Below are positions 1 to 8,808 of a DNA stretch of 64,000 bases, one piece after another. Source of the DNA: G963668185 sp965237445 (lineage in GTDB: Bacteria; Chloroflexota; Dehalococcoidia; Lucifugimonadales; G963668185); contig OZ250142.1 of the NCBI GenBank assembly GCA_965237445.1, positions 2,356,001-2,420,000 of the forward strand, read 5' to 3'. The position numbers and the translations under genes were made by a program. Under the pieces are notes generated by a model. The model did not search any database, was not told the DNA's origin, and was given only the letters and a program-made list of their open reading frames with translations. The number at the start of each line of letters is the position of its first letter. The first letter of the stretch is position 1.

Positions 1-1
1 T

Positions 2-118
2 GAAGGCATCAAGGCGAGGGCGGACCTCTTCAACGAAGTGGCAGAGCAGGCCGAGATCATCCGCCAGGCCCGCGAGCGCCTCCGCACGCTCCTCGGCACC
101 GAGTCTGCCGACTCCTAA
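2..118 (+). CDS. C-terminal fragment of an unidentified protein
   Basis: The window opens inside a reading frame that ends at a TAA at 116-118. The 38 visible residues are charged and heptad-like (ending LGTESADS), as in the end of a coiled coil. The start and main body lie upstream of the window, so no family can be named. Confidence 0.5.
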   Translation, partial: EGIKARADLFNEVAEQAEIIRQARERLRTLLGTESADS

Positions 119-202
119 TCGGGATGGTGGCCATCGGAATCAAGTTCTTCCAGTCCGCAAACCGGGATTGAAACTAGGTACTCTGGAGAAGGAGAAGTCA
201 AG

Positions 203-1048
203 ATGTGGAAGGCAACTGCTGAAGAGAAGATGCATTGTTCGGAATGCCACCATAGGATTCCGGCCGATACGAATTGCTTGTCGCAGTTACCCTCGGCGTT
301 GCCGGAAGGCACGCGTCGTAGGCGATTCAAGAACTTCTGCATCAATTGCTCGGAGTGCGAGTCAAAGGGCAAAGAAGCTTCGTGTTACGTGCGGTGGCTT
401 AGCCACTGGTACGCACGCGAGGAAAGAGCACCGGGCAATTTGCACTGTGGTCAATGTAACTTCGACATACCCGAAGGCATGAGAACGTACATGCAAGCGT
501 TCTACACTTGGCCTGACAACTACGATGCAGAGGATGAGGCCGAAGCATGGGAGACGACAGAAGCCAGGCCTTCGTCAGGGTTTAAGGCAGCGTTAGCTGA
601 CAGTGCAAAATCATCTGCTGGTGGTTGGGATAGTCTCAGTTATGCGACTCAACGAAAGTTTATGCGCGGTGGGTTAGGGGGACGGCGCGGGATGCGCTCA
701 CCCAAGATTGCCCAGAGACATTACCATCGCACCATTCCTAGATTCATCCGCAACATGGGTGAGGATGCGGTCTTGATGTACAGGAAAGGATTGGATGTCA
801 GCCACATCAAGTCTGTGCATAATCGACCTGATCTGGCGAAGGCTCCCCACAACGCGATCTTGGAAGAGAGCAGCCTTAACCATGCCCGCGGCGCCAGAAA
901 CATGAGTAGTTCTGAGCTTAAGGCGGCTAAATCAGTCCTACGCCTGCGGAAATTGTCAGTACGTGCGAAGACGGCGTTCAGGAGTGGATTGCGTGGAGAT
1001 ATGTTGCTGCTGTTTTGGAAGGAATCGTCTCAGGGCCTGAGAACTTAA
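203..1048 (+). CDS. Cys-rich putative zinc-binding protein, unknown function
   Basis: 281 residues starting at an ATG preceded by GGAGAAG. The first 90 residues contain several CxxC pairs (CSECHH, CINCSEC, CGQCNF), which suggests a zinc-ribbon or treble-clef N-terminus. The rest is basic and rich in Arg and His. No family is recognised. The frame ends inside the start of the next ORF. Between 931 and 1015 the frame of the next ORF is also open and reads like protein (CEDGVQEWIAWRYVAAVLEG), so the two may be one gene split by a frameshift near 930-960. Existence as coding is likely; function is unknown. Confidence 0.55.
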   Translation: MWKATAEEKMHCSECHHRIPADTNCLSQLPSALPEGTRRRRFKNFCINCSECESKGKEASCYVRWLSHWYAREERAPGNLHCGQCNFDIPEGMRTYMQAFYTWPDNYDAEDEAEAWETTEARPSSGFKAALADSAKSSAGGWDSLSYATQRKFMRGGLGGRRGMRSPKIAQRHYHRTIPRFIRNMGEDAVLMYRKGLDVSHIKSVHNRPDLAKAPHNAILEESSLNHARGARNMSSSELKAAKSVLRLRKLSVRAKTAFRSGLRGDMLLLFWKESSQGLRT

Positions 1049-1380
1049 TGCACTGGAAGCGTGGTAGAAAGAGCGCCAGGCAAGCGGTAGGGGATTCTGC
1101 CAAGAGCACAGCCACGAGTGCCAGCGTTGGCGCGATCACTGCCGGCGTGCTGGCGGTCGTCCCACTTGGCCCATTGGCCGTGCCTGTCGCCGTTGGGGGT
1201 ACAATGCTGTGGGCCGGCAACTCCATCGTTAGGCTCGCAAGTGCCGCCAAACATGATCTGATGTTGGACGAGCTCCGAGTGTTTTTCTGCAAGGATAAGG
1301 ACTGTCGACTAGAGTACGCCCAGGCTATGGTCGACGCCTCCCAGTTGCAGAACTCGCTTGAGGAAGAAGCGGACGAGTAG
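1015..1380 (+). CDS. Small protein with hydrophobic glycine-rich segment
   Basis: 121 residues from a TTG at 1015, overlapping the previous ORF by 34 bases in another frame. Residues about 37-65 are Ala/Gly/Val rich and could be a membrane hairpin. The C-terminus is acidic, with two Cys in FFCKDKDC. The frame is open back to 931, so the true start may be earlier, or this may be the C-terminal half of the 203-1048 protein after a frameshift. No family is recognised. Confidence 0.45.
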   Translation: MEGIVSGPENLMHWKRGRKSARQAVGDSAKSTATSASVGAITAGVLAVVPLGPLAVPVAVGGTMLWAGNSIVRLASAAKHDLMLDELRVFFCKDKDCRLEYAQAMVDASQLQNSLEEEADE

Positions 1381-1393
1381 GGCACTCCGCCTC

Positions 1394-1782
1394 CTATGCC
1401 ACCGAAAATCCTTCGCGCTCGAAGTCCGAGTCGTAAGCCAGTGCTGTGCTGACGCCTAGTTCCCTCATCACAACGAAACTCACGCAGTCCACGAGGCTAA
1501 GGCCCCGGCGGCCTCGCAGCTCTAGGAGCTCAACGGCCTGATCGTGCTCGCCCCGTGTAACCCAGTGGACGAGCAGATGTTGTGTTCCCTTGAGGTATGC
1601 CAGGGCTGCCTTTAGTCCGAGCCTTCGTTGAAAGAGCGTCGCGCACTCCGACACAATATAGTTTGCGTCAGTATGGGTTCGCGTCTGGCGAGGGCGGCCT
1701 GCAGGCCTTGCGAGGCGCGCCGGTGATTAGGGTCCTCGGCATCAGCGATGGCGTATGAGCCTGACGAGTCCAGGAAGATCAA
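1394..1782 (-). pseudogene. VapC-like PIN-domain toxin, frameshifted
   Basis: PIN-domain toxins are Mg-dependent RNases. A TTG at 1782 overlaps the antitoxin stop (TTGA) and opens with LIFLDSSGSYAIAD, the expected first strand and first acidic residue. The reading continues to about REPIL, then needs a one-base shift near 1675 to continue as TDANYIVSECATLFQRRLG and on to SLVDCVSF and the AYDSDFEREGF ending. Both halves together give a normal length of about 129 residues. As written the toxin is broken; a one-base sequence error would equally explain it. The second half alone is an 86-residue ORF at 1394-1654. Confidence 0.7.
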
Positions 1783-2063
1783 CGTCCTTCAACGTGTGGG
1801 CGCTTCTCGGCCATTTCCTCTTCGAGAGCTCGGGCAAGCGCCTCATCATGGTTCTCTGAAACTGGACTCAAGTCGTCGTCGTCCGAGCTTCCAATCCCCA
1901 CGAATCCCAAGTCTTCTAGGGTTAAAGGTTGCCGCTGTAGGCCGGTAACGTACAGTTCCAGCGCCTCTCGGACTACGGCCGACAGCGAGACCCCGTCTTC
2001 GTACGCCTTCTGTCGTGCCAGCTTGTAGATGTACTCGTCGAGCTGTACCTGGGTTCTTCGCAT
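1779..2063 (-). CDS. Ribbon-helix-helix antitoxin (VapB-like)
   Basis: 94 residues beginning MRRTQVQLDEYIYKLARQKA, a typical ribbon-helix-helix start: a beta strand, then two helices with SLSAVVREALELYV. The C-terminal half is acidic (SSDDDDL, ALEEEMAEK) and probably folds on the toxin. The start ATG follows GGGAGG. Its stop overlaps the TTG of the downstream PIN toxin, as expected for a translationally coupled toxin-antitoxin pair. Such antitoxins usually repress their own promoter; a palindrome lies just upstream at 2093-2104. Confidence 0.8.
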   Translation of the reverse strand: MRRTQVQLDEYIYKLARQKAYEDGVSLSAVVREALELYVTGLQRQPLTLEDLGFVGIGSSDDDDLSPVSENHDEALARALEEEMAEKRPHVEGR

Positions 2064-2092
2064 GTTGCTAGCCTCCCGCCTTGCGAACCGGC

Positions 2093-2104
2093 CATGATGT
2101 CATG
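2093..2104. promoter_or_regulatory. Putative operator palindrome of the vapBC-like pair
   Basis: CATGATGTCATG, a perfect inverted repeat with 5-base arms and a 2-base spacer, about 30 bases upstream of the antitoxin start. Ribbon-helix-helix antitoxins bind short palindromes of this kind. The operator role is inferred from position only. Confidence 0.35.
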
Positions 2105-2201
2105 ACGGCATGGTGGCAAAGTACGTGAAACTCCTCGGTGCGCCTGCGTGACTGGCAGACTGCGGAGCGGTGGGGTGGCGTAGTCGGCTTGGCCTGAGCG
2201 C

Positions 2202-2561
2202 CTACGTCTTAGGCTTGCCGTAGTGTGACCGCAGCGTCACCATCGGGTGTCGCGGCGACATCTGGAACTTGATCAGCAGCTCCCGCGCGATCATGTCGCG
2301 GTCCTGCTGGCTGTCCGGCAGATCGATGTCCTCCGGCACAGTGACCCAGCCGTTGATGTTGCGGTCGAACACAGCCGGCCTGTCCTCCTCGTACCCCATG
2401 TGGACATCCTCGAGCCAGTTGAGGTCCTGCCATCTCATCATTTCCATGAAGTGTTGAAGGAACGGAGTGATCTTCGAGTAGTCGGGCAGCAGATTCACGT
2501 CGTAGCGGTACCCAACATGCAGTCCGCGGTTATCGTCGAGGCCGCTGTTGTCGTTACTCAT
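2202..2561 (-). CDS. Small conserved-looking protein of the amine cassette, unknown
   Basis: 119 residues from the ATG at 2561 (MSNDNSGLDD...), overlapping the stop of the upstream FMN subunit gene by 8 bases, so it is translated as part of that operon. A longer version starting at 2663 would lie inside the FMN gene and has an arginine-rich, shadow-like extension. The protein is soluble and rich in aromatic and acidic residues (MRWQDLNWLEDVHMGYEEDRP). It has no CxxC pair, so it is not the zinc-containing delta subunit of sarcosine oxidase. It could be a small accessory subunit of the synthase or of the flavoprotein. Its family is not recognised. Confidence 0.7.
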   Translation of the reverse strand: MSNDNSGLDDNRGLHVGYRYDVNLLPDYSKITPFLQHFMEMMRWQDLNWLEDVHMGYEEDRPAVFDRNINGWVTVPEDIDLPDSQQDRDMIARELLIKFQMSPRHPMVTLRSHYGKPKT

Positions 2562-3930
2562 ATCGGCGCTCCGGTACACCCACGGTGTAGTCGGTGCCCG
2601 CCAGCGGCACTTTGCACATGGCCGACGCCTCCATCGTGAGCGCCGCCAGGTCCTCCGGCTCAAGCGAGTGCACGTTCGTCTTGCCGCACGCTCTCGCCAG
2701 CATCTGGCACTCCATCGTCAACGTGTGAAGCAGGTTGTACACGCGCACCGATGCGTCGTCCGGATTGAGCCGCTTCCGAAGCTCGGGGTCCTGCGTTGCC
2801 ACGCCCACCGGGCAGCGTCCCGTGTGGCAGTGGTAGCAGCTGCCCGCCTCGACGCCGATCTCCCGCATGAAGTCGGCCTCCGCGATGTCCTTGTTGCAGT
2901 TAAGCGCGATGAGCGCCGCCGTGCCGATCGACACCGCGTCCGCCCCCAGCGCAAGCGCCTTCGCGACGTCCGCGCCGTTTCGGATCCCGCCCGCGTACAC
3001 CAGCGAGATCTCGTCGGTCATGTCCACGTCATCCAGTGCGCGGCGCGCCTCCCGGATCGCCGCGATCCCAGGAACGCCCGTCTCCTCCGCCGCGATGTGT
3101 GGCCCGGCGCCTGTCGAGCCTTCCATGCCGTCCAGGTAAATGCTGTCGGGGCCGGTCTTGGCGGCCATCCGCACGTCGTCGTACACCCTCGCCGCGCCCA
3201 GCTTGAGCTGGATCGGCACGCCGTCCGTCAGTTCCCGCAGCTCGTTGATCTTGAGCGCGAGGTCGTCCGGCCCCATGAAGTCGGGGTGTCGGGCAGGGGA
3301 GCGCTGGTCGATACCGGCAGGCAGCGAGCGCATCTCCGCCACCTGGTCGGTGACCTTTTGGCCCATCAGGTGGCCTCCGAGCCCGACCTTGTGACCCTGG
3401 CCGATGAAGATCTCGATCGCGTCGGCGAGCTGGGCGTGATGCGGGTTGAAGCCGTACCGCGACTGGATGCACTGGTACAGCCACTTCTCCGAGTACCGCC
3501 GCTCGTCGGGGATCATGCCGCCCTCGCCGGAGCACGTCGCCGAGCCGGCCATCGTCGCCCCGCGCGCCAGCGCCGTCTTCGCCTCGTACGATAGCGCCCC
3601 GAAGCTCATGCCCGTAATGTATATCGGGATGTCCAGCACCATCGGCCGCTTCGCCCTCGGCCCGATCACGGTCTGCGTCAGGCACTTCTCACGGTAGCCT
3701 TCGATGACAAACCTCGTCAGCGTCCCGGGCAGGAACACCAGGTCGTCCCACGTTGGAATGTGCTTGAACAGCGCCATCCCACGCATCCGGTACCTGCCGA
3801 GCTCCGCCTTGATGTGGATGTCATCGATCACATCTGGCGGGAACATGAAGTTCGTGCCCATCTGGTGAGGATTGCGGCTGATCTTCTGCCAGGCGCCGTT
3901 GCTTTTGATCTCGTCTTGAGGTGTTGTCAT
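2554..3930 (-). CDS. FMN-binding glutamate synthase-like subunit (GlxD/MgsC type)
   Basis: 458 residues corresponding to the FMN (central) domain of glutamate synthase. Visible landmarks are GMSFGALSYEAKTALARGA near residue 110, the barrel motif YAGGIRNGADVAKALALGADAVSIGTA, and CYHCHTGRCPVGVATQDPEL near residue 365, whose cysteines match the iron-sulfur loop of the family. In split enzymes of this type it works with separate GXGXG and amidotransferase subunits, both encoded immediately upstream. Possible reactions are glutamate formation from 2-oxoglutarate or, in N-methylglutamate synthase, methylamine addition to glutamate. The neighbouring glutamine-synthetase-like gene favours an amine pathway, but the substrate is inferred. 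Confidence 0.85.
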   Translation of the reverse strand: MTTPQDEIKSNGAWQKISRNPHQMGTNFMFPPDVIDDIHIKAELGRYRMRGMALFKHIPTWDDLVFLPGTLTRFVIEGYREKCLTQTVIGPRAKRPMVLDIPIYITGMSFGALSYEAKTALARGATMAGSATCSGEGGMIPDERRYSEKWLYQCIQSRYGFNPHHAQLADAIEIFIGQGHKVGLGGHLMGQKVTDQVAEMRSLPAGIDQRSPARHPDFMGPDDLALKINELRELTDGVPIQLKLGAARVYDDVRMAAKTGPDSIYLDGMEGSTGAGPHIAAEETGVPGIAAIREARRALDDVDMTDEISLVYAGGIRNGADVAKALALGADAVSIGTAALIALNCNKDIAEADFMREIGVEAGSCYHCHTGRCPVGVATQDPELRKRLNPDDASVRVYNLLHTLTMECQMLARACGKTNVHSLEPEDLAALTMEASAMCKVPLAGTDYTVGVPERRYE

Positions 3931-3989
3931 CTGCCGGCCAATCTCTCTAGAGGTTTAATTTAGCTTGCTTCTCAAAGCTGGATGATGCC

Positions 3990-4823
3990 CTAGAGCACCA
4001 TCTTGCGCTCGTGCGGCTCCAGGCTGTCGTAGTTCCACAGCTCCTTGCCGGACACGATCTTCGTAAGGTTCTCGACGCCCCGCGGGGCATCCAGCCCGTA
4101 CATGGTCAGTTTCCTGTTGAGCCACTCCACGTCCAGATCCGATAACTCTGCGGGGACCGCGTCGGTGCCAAGCCCTTTGACCTCGCCGCCAACGTAGATC
4201 GTGCCGTCGTACATCGAGTCGCCCAGGTTGACGCCAGCGTCTCCTAGGATAATGATCCTGCCGCGCTGCATCATGAACCCGGTGAACGCCCCTGCTTGGC
4301 CGCCAATGATGACCGTGCCGCCCTTCTGATCGATTCCCGCACGAGCACCCGTGTTGCCCTTGCAGACTAGGTCGCCCCCGCGAATCGCGGCCCCGAAGCA
4401 CGAGCCGGAGTTCTTCTCGATCAGAACGGTCCCGGCCATCATGTTCTCCCCGCAGGACCAGCCCACGCGTCCGCTCACCCTCACGTTGGGGCCGTCGATG
4501 CAACCAAGGCCGAAGTAGCCCAGGCTGCCTTCGAAGTTCAGGCTCAGTCGATTCAGAATGCCAACGCCAAGCCCGTGCATCGCTCCGGGATTCCTCACGG
4601 TGATTGTCCCATGTCCGTCTTCCAACAGTTCCCTTATGCGCGCGTTTATCGCAGGCGGCGCCACCCCGGTCGCGTCGAACTCGGCCCGCTTCTCGTAGTC
4701 CACTTCGAACGAGCCGTGGTACAGATAGTTCTCCTCTGCTTCGGGGCTGAAGAAGACCTGCTGCGTGCGTCCCGCGAGCTGCTCCTCGTGGAGCAGGGCG
4801 CCACGCTGCGTCACGTCTGCCAT
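3990..4823 (-). CDS. GXGXG-domain subunit of glutamate synthase-like enzyme (GlxC/MgsB type)
   Basis: 277 residues dominated by the right-handed beta-helix pattern of the glutamate synthase C-terminal domain, with regularly spaced glycines (GCIDGPNVRVSGRVG, GGTVIIGGQAGAFTG, GRIIILGDAGVNLG). In whole glutamate synthase this domain links the amidotransferase and FMN domains structurally. Here it is free-standing. The start ATG overlaps the end of the amidotransferase gene by 13 bases, and the FMN subunit follows after 59 bases, so the three are one transcription unit and very probably one complex. Confidence 0.85.
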   Translation of the reverse strand: MADVTQRGALLHEEQLAGRTQQVFFSPEAEENYLYHGSFEVDYEKRAEFDATGVAPPAINARIRELLEDGHGTITVRNPGAMHGLGVGILNRLSLNFEGSLGYFGLGCIDGPNVRVSGRVGWSCGENMMAGTVLIEKNSGSCFGAAIRGGDLVCKGNTGARAGIDQKGGTVIIGGQAGAFTGFMMQRGRIIILGDAGVNLGDSMYDGTIYVGGEVKGLGTDAVPAELSDLDVEWLNRKLTMYGLDAPRGVENLTKIVSGKELWNYDSLEPHERKMVL

Positions 4824-5752
4824 ACCATCACCTCGCCCTCGTACGGGTCGAACGTGTCGATCTCCTCAGGGAAGATGCTGCGGATCGCCACCTCTTCCGA
4901 CGCCAGCACGATAAGCTCCGGGCTCTCGTACAGCACCATCGGCTTGGCAGCCATCGTGTCCTTGGCCATGCCAAGCTCGTCCCGCGTGGCCACCAGGTAC
5001 GTGAACACGCCGTCCATCGCTTGCACGGACTCCCTCATAGCGTCCTCCAGGCTCACGCCGTCGTGCATCCTGTCCGCCAGGAACACGGCGATAACCTCGG
5101 AATCGCAGTCGGACATGAAGCGGTGCCCCTTTCGCTCCAGGGCCCGCCGCATCATCCAATAGTTGGTAAGCTGCCCGTTGTGCACCACCGAAACGTCGCT
5201 GAACGGGTACGCCCAGAACGGGTGCGCCGATCGTATGTCGACGTCCGACTCGGTCGCCATCCGGACGTGGCCTATCGCGTGGGTTCCCATGTAGTTGTTC
5301 AGCCCGTAGTTGGCGGAGACCTCCTCAGCGTCGCCTAGGTCCTTCACGAGTTCCAGCGACCGCCCGATGGAAAGTATTTCCACTCCCTCGATCTCCTCCA
5401 GGTACTCTGCGAGCTCCCTCAGATCTCCGTCGTAGTTGACCACGTACCGGTTGGAGTAGTCGCGGGGGCTCTCCTCCTCGGTAATCGTCCCGCCCATGGA
5501 CAGCAGTCGCCGGTCGAACTCCTCCTTGCGCTCCCCCATCAACTCTCGCGTGCGACTTCTTCCTTTGCTGATCCTCTCAGGCTCAATCGTGTTGAACCGG
5601 ATCACGTAGGCAGTCTCTTGGGGAGGGGAGCCGTACACCGCATATCCGGTGGAGTCTGGCCCTCGATGCTTGAGCGACTGCAGCATCTTCGTTAGCTCCA
5701 GCCCCACGGGCGCAGCCGCGCCCCTGTGGATCACTCCGGCGATTCCGCACAT
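4811..5752 (-). CDS. Class II glutamine amidotransferase subunit (GlxB/MgsA type)
   Basis: 313 residues starting MCGIAGVIHRG, so after Met removal Cys becomes the N-terminal nucleophile of the Ntn amidotransferase fold. Later landmarks are the HVRMATESD region, HPFWAYPFSDVSVVHNGQLTNY and DCDSEVIAV, the glutamine-pocket motifs of the GltS/PurF family. It should release ammonia from glutamine, or in N-methylglutamate synthase handle a glutamyl amide. It overlaps the GXGXG gene and follows the glutamine-synthetase-like gene with a 199-base gap. Confidence 0.87.
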   Translation of the reverse strand: MCGIAGVIHRGAAAPVGLELTKMLQSLKHRGPDSTGYAVYGSPPQETAYVIRFNTIEPERISKGRSRTRELMGERKEEFDRRLLSMGGTITEEESPRDYSNRYVVNYDGDLRELAEYLEEIEGVEILSIGRSLELVKDLGDAEEVSANYGLNNYMGTHAIGHVRMATESDVDIRSAHPFWAYPFSDVSVVHNGQLTNYWMMRRALERKGHRFMSDCDSEVIAVFLADRMHDGVSLEDAMRESVQAMDGVFTYLVATRDELGMAKDTMAAKPMVLYESPELIVLASEEVAIRSIFPEEIDTFDPYEGEVMVWQT

Positions 5753-5951
5753 ATCGTTACTTGCCTCCCTGCCTCAGGACCCTGCGTCAGAACCTCTTCC
5801 GTTCGGTAAGAGGGGAATCAGGTGTGGGTCAATTGTGTGTTTAATCTAGCTTCCTGCCTACCTGTCTTTTCATCGTAACCGTCCCATTCGCCCGGCGAAA
5901 GAGGCTTTGGGCGCCTCTCGGTTGCAGAGGCAAGAAAGTGCAACTGCCCCT

Positions 5952-7427
5952 CTAAGGCAGCACGTCCAGGTACATGTCCATGTCCCAGTCTGTGACCGTG
6001 GACAGGAACTTTTCCCACTCGTCCGTCTTGTAGTGCCTGAACACGTTGTACATCTCACCGGGCAGTGCGCTCTTGATCACCTCGTCCTCGCTAAGAGCCT
6101 TCAGCGACTCACCGAGTGACATCGGCAGCTTGGACACCTCCTTGCCCGCCTCCATCGCCTCGTAGATGTTCCGCTGTTCCGGCTGACCCGGGTCGAGGTC
6201 GCGACTGATGCCGTCGTCGAACGCCTTCAGGATCGCCGATGCCATCAGGTATGGGTTCACGGAGGAGTCAACGGCCCGATACTCGAACCGGCCGGGTGCC
6301 GAAACCCGAAGCGCAGTCGTACGGTTTTGGTAGCCCCAGTCGGCGTAGACCGGCGCCCAGAACCCGGTGTCCCACAGCCTTCGGTACGAGTTCACCGTCG
6401 GGCAGCCAATGGCTGTCAGCGCGGGCAGGTGCTCGCGAATGCCCCCGATGCTCTGCAGGCCTATTGGACCCGGTGTGGTGAGCAGTTCTCCCTCCACCGG
6501 CAAGAAGTGGTTCTCGCCATCGCTCAGGTATGTGAACACACCATCCATGCCGGGTAGGGGATCGTTGCCCAACGGCAGTACGCCCTCGCTCCCACCCGTC
6601 CATATCGAGACGTTGTGATGGCAGCCGTTGGCAGAAACTCCCATGAACGGCTTCGGCATGAAGCACGCGAGAACTCCGTGCTTGCGCGCTACCGCCGCGC
6701 AGATCTGACGGTACGTGGTCAAACGGTCCGCCGTGCGCACCGCATCGTCGAAGGTGAAGTTCAACTCTAGTTGGCCTGGCGCGTCCTCATGGTCTCCCTG
6801 GATCATGTCCAGGCCCATCTCCCTGGACCACTGGATCGCGTCCAGGAATATGTCCCTCAGCGACTCGAACTGGTTGATGTGGTAGCAGAACGGCTTGCTG
6901 TATCCGCCGTCCGGGTTGCCCTTCTCATCCTGCTTGAGCCACATCATCTCCGGCTCGGTGCCGTGCCGCATGTGCATCCCGTTATGCTTCTCGCGGAACT
7001 CCTGCTGGTGGCGAATAAGGTTCCCCCGGCAGTCCGAGGTCAGAAATGCCCCGGGGTTTTCGGGCTCCTCCCGGTTTCTGAACAGCACACAGAACACGCG
7101 GGCGCACCGCTTGTCCCACGGAAGCTGCACGAAGGTGTCCGGATCCGGGATGCCGACAAGCTCCCAGGATTCAGGGCCGTAGCCGATGTAGTTGTTGTAC
7201 CTGTCCGTGAACAGGTTCGCCGTCGAGCCGTACACAAGCTGGAAGCCTCGCTCCGCGGTCCGCTCCCAGTGGTCGGCCGGGATGCCCTTGCCCATGATCC
7301 GGCCTGTTACCGATACGAACTGGTAGTAGATGTACTGGACGCCAAGTTCGGCGATCTTTCGCCGGACCTCGCTTACGAGGTCGGCCCTGCCGTCCTGCTC
7401 TACATAGGCTTCCAGGTCCGTCGACAT
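5952..7427 (-). CDS. Glutamine synthetase-like ligase (GlnT / gamma-glutamylmethylamide synthetase candidate)
   Basis: 491 residues of the glutamine synthetase fold. Visible are the beta-grasp region with YQFVSVTGRIMGKG near residue 35, the metal/glutamate segment GDHEDAPGQLELNFTFDDA, the ATP and ammonium region FMPKPFMGVSANGCHHNVS, and NRTTALRVSAPGRFEYRAVD with SSVNPYLMASA toward the C-terminus. The adenylylation-site region of classical GlnA is not obvious. Placement directly before split glutamate-synthase subunits and beside a DAO-family flavoprotein suggests an amine ligase, such as gamma-glutamylmethylamide synthetase, rather than the housekeeping enzyme. Substrate specificity cannot be read from sequence. 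Confidence 0.82.
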   Translation of the reverse strand: MSTDLEAYVEQDGRADLVSEVRRKIAELGVQYIYYQFVSVTGRIMGKGIPADHWERTAERGFQLVYGSTANLFTDRYNNYIGYGPESWELVGIPDPDTFVQLPWDKRCARVFCVLFRNREEPENPGAFLTSDCRGNLIRHQQEFREKHNGMHMRHGTEPEMMWLKQDEKGNPDGGYSKPFCYHINQFESLRDIFLDAIQWSREMGLDMIQGDHEDAPGQLELNFTFDDAVRTADRLTTYRQICAAVARKHGVLACFMPKPFMGVSANGCHHNVSIWTGGSEGVLPLGNDPLPGMDGVFTYLSDGENHFLPVEGELLTTPGPIGLQSIGGIREHLPALTAIGCPTVNSYRRLWDTGFWAPVYADWGYQNRTTALRVSAPGRFEYRAVDSSVNPYLMASAILKAFDDGISRDLDPGQPEQRNIYEAMEAGKEVSKLPMSLGESLKALSEDEVIKSALPGEMYNVFRHYKTDEWEKFLSTVTDWDMDMYLDVLP

Positions 7428-7470
7428 GTCTTCCTCCGTTGTCTGGTCGGGCGCTGTGGGCCGCCGCTCG

Positions 7471-8808
7471 TCAGCTCCAGGGGAACGGGCTGGAGGAGAC
7501 CGGGTGTAGCTTGCCCTCCGCGTAGCGCGAGAAGCGGAACGGCTCCAGCAAAGCCGACGAGCCGCCCGTCAACTCCTCGGCGATCAGCGCGCCTACGCCG
7601 ATCATCTTGTAGCCGTGGTTGGAGTCCGCGACTATCCGCACGTTCTGTCTGTACGTGTCGATCACAGGGAAGCTGTCTGGCGTGAACGCGCCGAGCCCGC
7701 CGGAGGGCTCCTTGCGGTACAGGCCGTGCTTGCCTTCGAACCGCTTGTGGCAGAATGCTAGGGCAGAAGACCACATGTCTTCGAAATCCTCGCCCACGAT
7801 GAACTCCTTCGATTCAGGCCCGTAGGGGTCCACCGCGACCTCGGGCGGAGCCTTGTCCACGCTGTACGGCGCCGATCCACCCTGGACACCGTTGAAGTTG
7901 AAGTCCGGCTTGTAGTAGATGCCCCAAAGCTCATCGGAGATCAGTGAGCCGTCCTTGTCAGAGTACAGCGGAGCGTCCGTGTCCACGTGGACCACCGGTG
8001 GCATCTCACCGTCATTTGTCACGAACGTGCTAGGGTCAACCGCGAGCGTTCCTTCCTGCAGGCACAGATATGTCCACATAGGGACGCCTTCGTGCATCGT
8101 TCCGTCTGCTCCCTTTATCGATACTTCGGAGGGCAGGTCCAGCATCTCCCAGATCTGCGGCACCCAGGGGCCGACTCCCACGACGACCTGCTCTACGGCT
8201 ACCGTGCCCCGGTCCGTCTCGACTGCCGATACGCTGCTGCCGTTGTACCGGAACCCGGTCACGCGCACGCCTCCTTCGATAGTCACGCCCTCTTGCTGCG
8301 CCTTGCCGGCCAGTCCCTGCATGGATCGGACGTTGTTCGCGTAGCCGCCCTTCTTCTCGTGCAGGACGGAAGTTATCCCCTTGGCCTGCCAGTCGTCGAA
8401 AAGCCCCTTCATGTAGAGAAGGGAGTCTTCCGCCCCCTCGATAAACGTGGAGGTGTATCCGATGGCCTGCTGCTCCCCGTGGATCTGCGCAACGTCCTCG
8501 TGCATCACCTCAGGGCTGATCTGCATGTACCCAACGGCGTGGTAGCTGTACGCCTGCGGGTCGCTCTCCCAGACGGCCACGCTGTGAGCCATGAGCTCCC
8601 TCATCGCAGGCTGGAAGTAGTTGTTTCGGATCACCCCGCACGCGATGCCTGATGCCCCCGCAGCGACCCCGGTCTTGTCCACGACGAGGATGTCCCTGCC
8701 GTCGCCCTTGCCCTGCGCCTTCAGTTTCAAGGCCAGGTGGTACGCCGTACTCAGTCCGTGGACTCCAGCGCCTATGATCAGGTACTTGACGTGCTGGGGA
8801 AGTGCCAT
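7471..8808 (-). CDS. FAD-dependent oxidoreductase, DAO / sarcosine oxidase beta family
   Basis: 445 residues from the ATG at 8808, so that the Rossmann motif GAGVHGLSTAYHLA falls close to the N-terminus; a start at 8847 would add 13 unlikely residues. Further family landmarks are the GASGIACGVIRNNY segment, VVVGVGPWVP, and a C-terminal DSFPVIDTYRQNVRIVADSNHGYKM that resembles the FAD-closing loop of sarcosine and N-methyl amino acid oxidases. It probably oxidises an N-methylated or secondary amine. It is first in the minus-strand cassette, 43 bases before the glutamine-synthetase-like gene, and may replace the multi-subunit N-methylglutamate dehydrogenase. Confidence 0.82.
   Translation of the reverse strand: MALPQHVKYLIIGAGVHGLSTAYHLALKLKAQGKGDGRDILVVDKTGVAAGASGIACGVIRNNYFQPAMRELMAHSVAVWESDPQAYSYHAVGYMQISPEVMHEDVAQIHGEQQAIGYTSTFIEGAEDSLLYMKGLFDDWQAKGITSVLHEKKGGYANNVRSMQGLAGKAQQEGVTIEGGVRVTGFRYNGSSVSAVETDRGTVAVEQVVVGVGPWVPQIWEMLDLPSEVSIKGADGTMHEGVPMWTYLCLQEGTLAVDPSTFVTNDGEMPPVVHVDTDAPLYSDKDGSLISDELWGIYYKPDFNFNGVQGGSAPYSVDKAPPEVAVDPYGPESKEFIVGEDFEDMWSSALAFCHKRFEGKHGLYRKEPSGGLGAFTPDSFPVIDTYRQNVRIVADSNHGYKMIGVGALIAEELTGGSSALLEPFRFSRYAEGKLHPVSSSPFPWS

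Noticed and set aside
2548..3594. Long antisense ORF opposite the FMN subunit gene
   Set aside because: Arg/His/Val-rich composition typical of a shadow frame in high-GC coding DNA; the minus-strand frame has clear family motifs.
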